In this document: one piece after another, positions 5,848-7,110 of the stretch
Layout: every line of letters starts with the position of its first letter
Position numbering within the stretch: position 1 is the first letter of the stretch
Assembly: GCA_026389055.1 (NCBI GenBank)
Contig: JAPLIO010000021.1
Span: forward strand, 1 to 7,110
Reading direction: 5' to 3'
Length of the DNA stretch: 7,110 bases
DNA from: Candidatus Melainabacteria bacterium
Lineage (GTDB): Bacteria; Cyanobacteriota; Vampirovibrionia; Vampirovibrionales; JAJTHC01
Position numbers and translations under genes: made by a program
Notes under the pieces: model-generated
Told to the model about the DNA's origin: nothing
Seen by the model: only the letters and a program-made list of their open reading frames with translations
Databases searched by the model: none

Positions 5848-7110
5848 TTAAGTAGAAGTGGCTAACGGTAAGCAAGCTTTATAAATAGATTCTAGCTTTG
5901 AAATATGGTCTTCAACTTGAAGCGTACTGCTAGCCCACTGCCAACCTGCTAACCGAATTTCATCGTAACGTTGAGGATTATCCCAAAGGGTTTCAATAGC
6001 AGTTGCTAACGATGAAGCAGAGGCTGGTTCGAATAGTATACCACGATTAGCCCAAGAAAAACTGCCTTTTTTCTCTTCTTCTACAGAATCATCGCCTAAA
6101 AGTTCGGGCATCGCCCCTAAATTTGAAGCAATAACAGGGCAACCAACTGCCATGCTTTCAGCCACGGTTAAGCCAAAAATTTCAAACCACAAGCAAGGTA
6201 AAACGGAAACCCAGTGGCTTTTAAATAAATCAATCACTTCAGCAGCTGTTTTTTTTCCGAGGAAAAAGACTCTGTTACCAATACCTAAGCGTCGTGCTTG
6301 TTGTTTTAACGGCTCTTCTTCCTTGCCTTCGCCCACAATGGTAAGGGTAAAGCCTTCAGGTAACAAAGAGAGAGCATCCAATAACACATGAACCCCTTTT
6401 TCTTCGGAAAGCCTACCAACATAAAGCAGGTTAGGCTTTAGCAATTCAATAGGTGTAAACGCTTCGGGTTGGGTTGCAAAAAAGGCATTATCCAACGCAT
6501 TTAATAAAACGGTTGTTTTAGACGTAGGCAGTTTTTGGGTTGTATGCGTTAATATGCTACAAAGTGATTGGCTGGGTAAAAGGTACTGAGAAACCACGGC
6601 GTTAATAGGCAGAAATTTTTGCCATAGGTTATCCAATAATCCGAAACCTGTTTCGCCAATACTATTGTTTTTACATGGTTTTTTGATGCAGGCTAGCAAT
6701 CCGCCTTGCTGGCAACTTTGAGACGTTGATTTGCTTGGATTAAATTTTCCACTCGGGCAAATTAGGCGAGTATCATGCACAGTATAAACCACAGGGATGG
6801 CGGGTGCGTGTTTTTTGAGTGTTGCCCAAAGGCTACCTGTAATGTGGTATTGCCAATTGTGAACGTGTATCACATCTGGCTGAAAAGCGTGAAGTGCTTT
6901 TAATAATAAGGGTTCTGTTAGTGGTTGATAGAACAACTTGGCAAAAAGCATCAGTTTTTGCATCAATGAAATTTGTCGCTTTTCAATGTAGGGTAACAAA
7001 CAATCATATAAAATGGTTTCTTCGTATAGCCCTGTTTCTGAAGTGGGTAGGCTTTTATCTGTTCCCCAAGCTTTTACTTCATGCCCCGCTTCTTTTAGTA
7101 ACGCCACTTC
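5848..7110 (-). CDS. GT4-family (GT-B fold) glycosyltransferase, N-terminus cut by the window edge
   Basis: This enzyme should transfer a sugar from a nucleotide-sugar donor in a polysaccharide, glycolipid or glycoprotein pathway on the cytoplasmic side. The frame is open to the last base of the window. A GTG at 7107 is only an internal Val codon, since the visible N-terminus E-V-A-L-L-K-E-A-G-H-E-V is the helix that normally lies some 20 or more residues inside GT4 enzymes. The N-terminal domain shows D-V-I-H-V-H-N-W and V-V-Y-T-V-H-D-T. Four cysteines follow in the pattern C-x14-C-x7-C-x4-C (codons at 6757, 6712, 6688 and 6673), possibly a metal or disulfide site. The C-terminal donor domain has Y-V-G-R-L-S-E-E-K-G (GRLSEEKG codons 6394-6417) and the EX7E motif E-I-F-G-L-T-V-A-E (6157-6183), then G-C-P-V-I-A-S. 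A charged insert (V-E-E-E-K-K-G) lies between P-E-L-L and G-I-L-F-E-P. Sugar and acceptor cannot be told. Its link to the secretion genes is by proximity only. Confidence 0.88.
   Translation of the reverse strand, partial: EVALLKEAGHEVKAWGTDKSLPTSETGLYEETILYDCLLPYIEKRQISLMQKLMLFAKLFYQPLTEPLLLKALHAFQPDVIHVHNWQYHITGSLWATLKKHAPAIPVVYTVHDTRLICPSGKFNPSKSTSQSCQQGGLLACIKKPCKNNSIGETGFGLLDNLWQKFLPINAVVSQYLLPSQSLCSILTHTTQKLPTSKTTVLLNALDNAFFATQPEAFTPIELLKPNLLYVGRLSEEKGVHVLLDALSLLPEGFTLTIVGEGKEEEPLKQQARRLGIGNRVFFLGKKTAAEVIDLFKSHWVSVLPCLWFEIFGLTVAESMAVGCPVIASNLGAMPELLGDDSVEEEKKGSFSWANRGILFEPASASSLATAIETLWDNPQRYDEIRLAGWQWASSTLQVEDHISKLESIYKACLPLATST

Noticed and set aside
5820..5858. Possible terminator after the glycosyltransferase: T-rich tract just after the stop and the palindrome ACTTAAGT.
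   Set aside because: The palindrome has no loop and is AT-rich, and no GC-rich stem precedes the T-tract, so there is no convincing intrinsic terminator.
7105..7107. GTG as the start codon of the glycosyltransferase.
   Set aside because: The frame remains open upstream to the window edge, and the sequence here matches an internal helix of GT4 enzymes, so the true start lies outside the window.

Overview
This window holds a compact cluster of genes, all on the minus strand and so read from right to left. In transcription order they are a glycosyltransferase cut by the right edge, a cytoplasmic parvulin-like peptidylprolyl isomerase, a type I secretion ABC transporter, an HlyD-type membrane fusion protein, a TolC-type outer membrane protein, and the first codons of a further gene cut by the left edge. 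I see no RNA gene, CRISPR array, transposon or real plus-strand gene. No gene-free stretch reaches 300 bases.

The organism has a two-membrane envelope, because all three parts of a trans-envelope type I secretion system (T1SS) are present. A PPIase directly upstream of the exporter, with the late signature GLIGPV...(N/H)P followed by a W-x-x-(D/E)-Q segment, recalls the PPIases that accompany type I exporters in Cyanobacteria. The GC content looks like the low to mid 40s by eye. I infer, with modest confidence, a member of the Cyanobacteria/Melainabacteria (Vampirovibrionia) lineage, but nothing here fixes the species.

Layout: 7110-5848 glycosyltransferase; 43-base AT-rich gap; 5804-4836 PPIase; 3-base gap; 4832-3033 ABC exporter; 3-base gap; 3029-1761 HlyD protein; 37-base gap; 1723-161 TolC protein; then an open frame from about 103 to beyond position 1. 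The spacing argues for one operon. The PPIase, ABC and HlyD genes lie in one reading frame, with each junction reading TAA, one codon, then ATG. The ABC and HlyD genes open with runs of five and four ATG codons and the TolC gene with two.

Working model: the ABC protein and HlyD form the inner-membrane exporter and recruit TolC, exporting a substrate from cytoplasm to medium in one step. The PPIase, which has no signal peptide, could hold or fold the substrate or dock on the exporter. The ABC protein lacks both the C39 peptidase and the C39-like domain, so the substrate is probably exported without leader cleavage. No substrate gene is visible. The ABC ATPase departs from consensus at the Q-loop, the catalytic glutamate and the D-loop, which is the most striking biochemical oddity here. 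The glycosyltransferase may belong to a neighbouring surface-polysaccharide or glycosylation cluster rather than to secretion itself.
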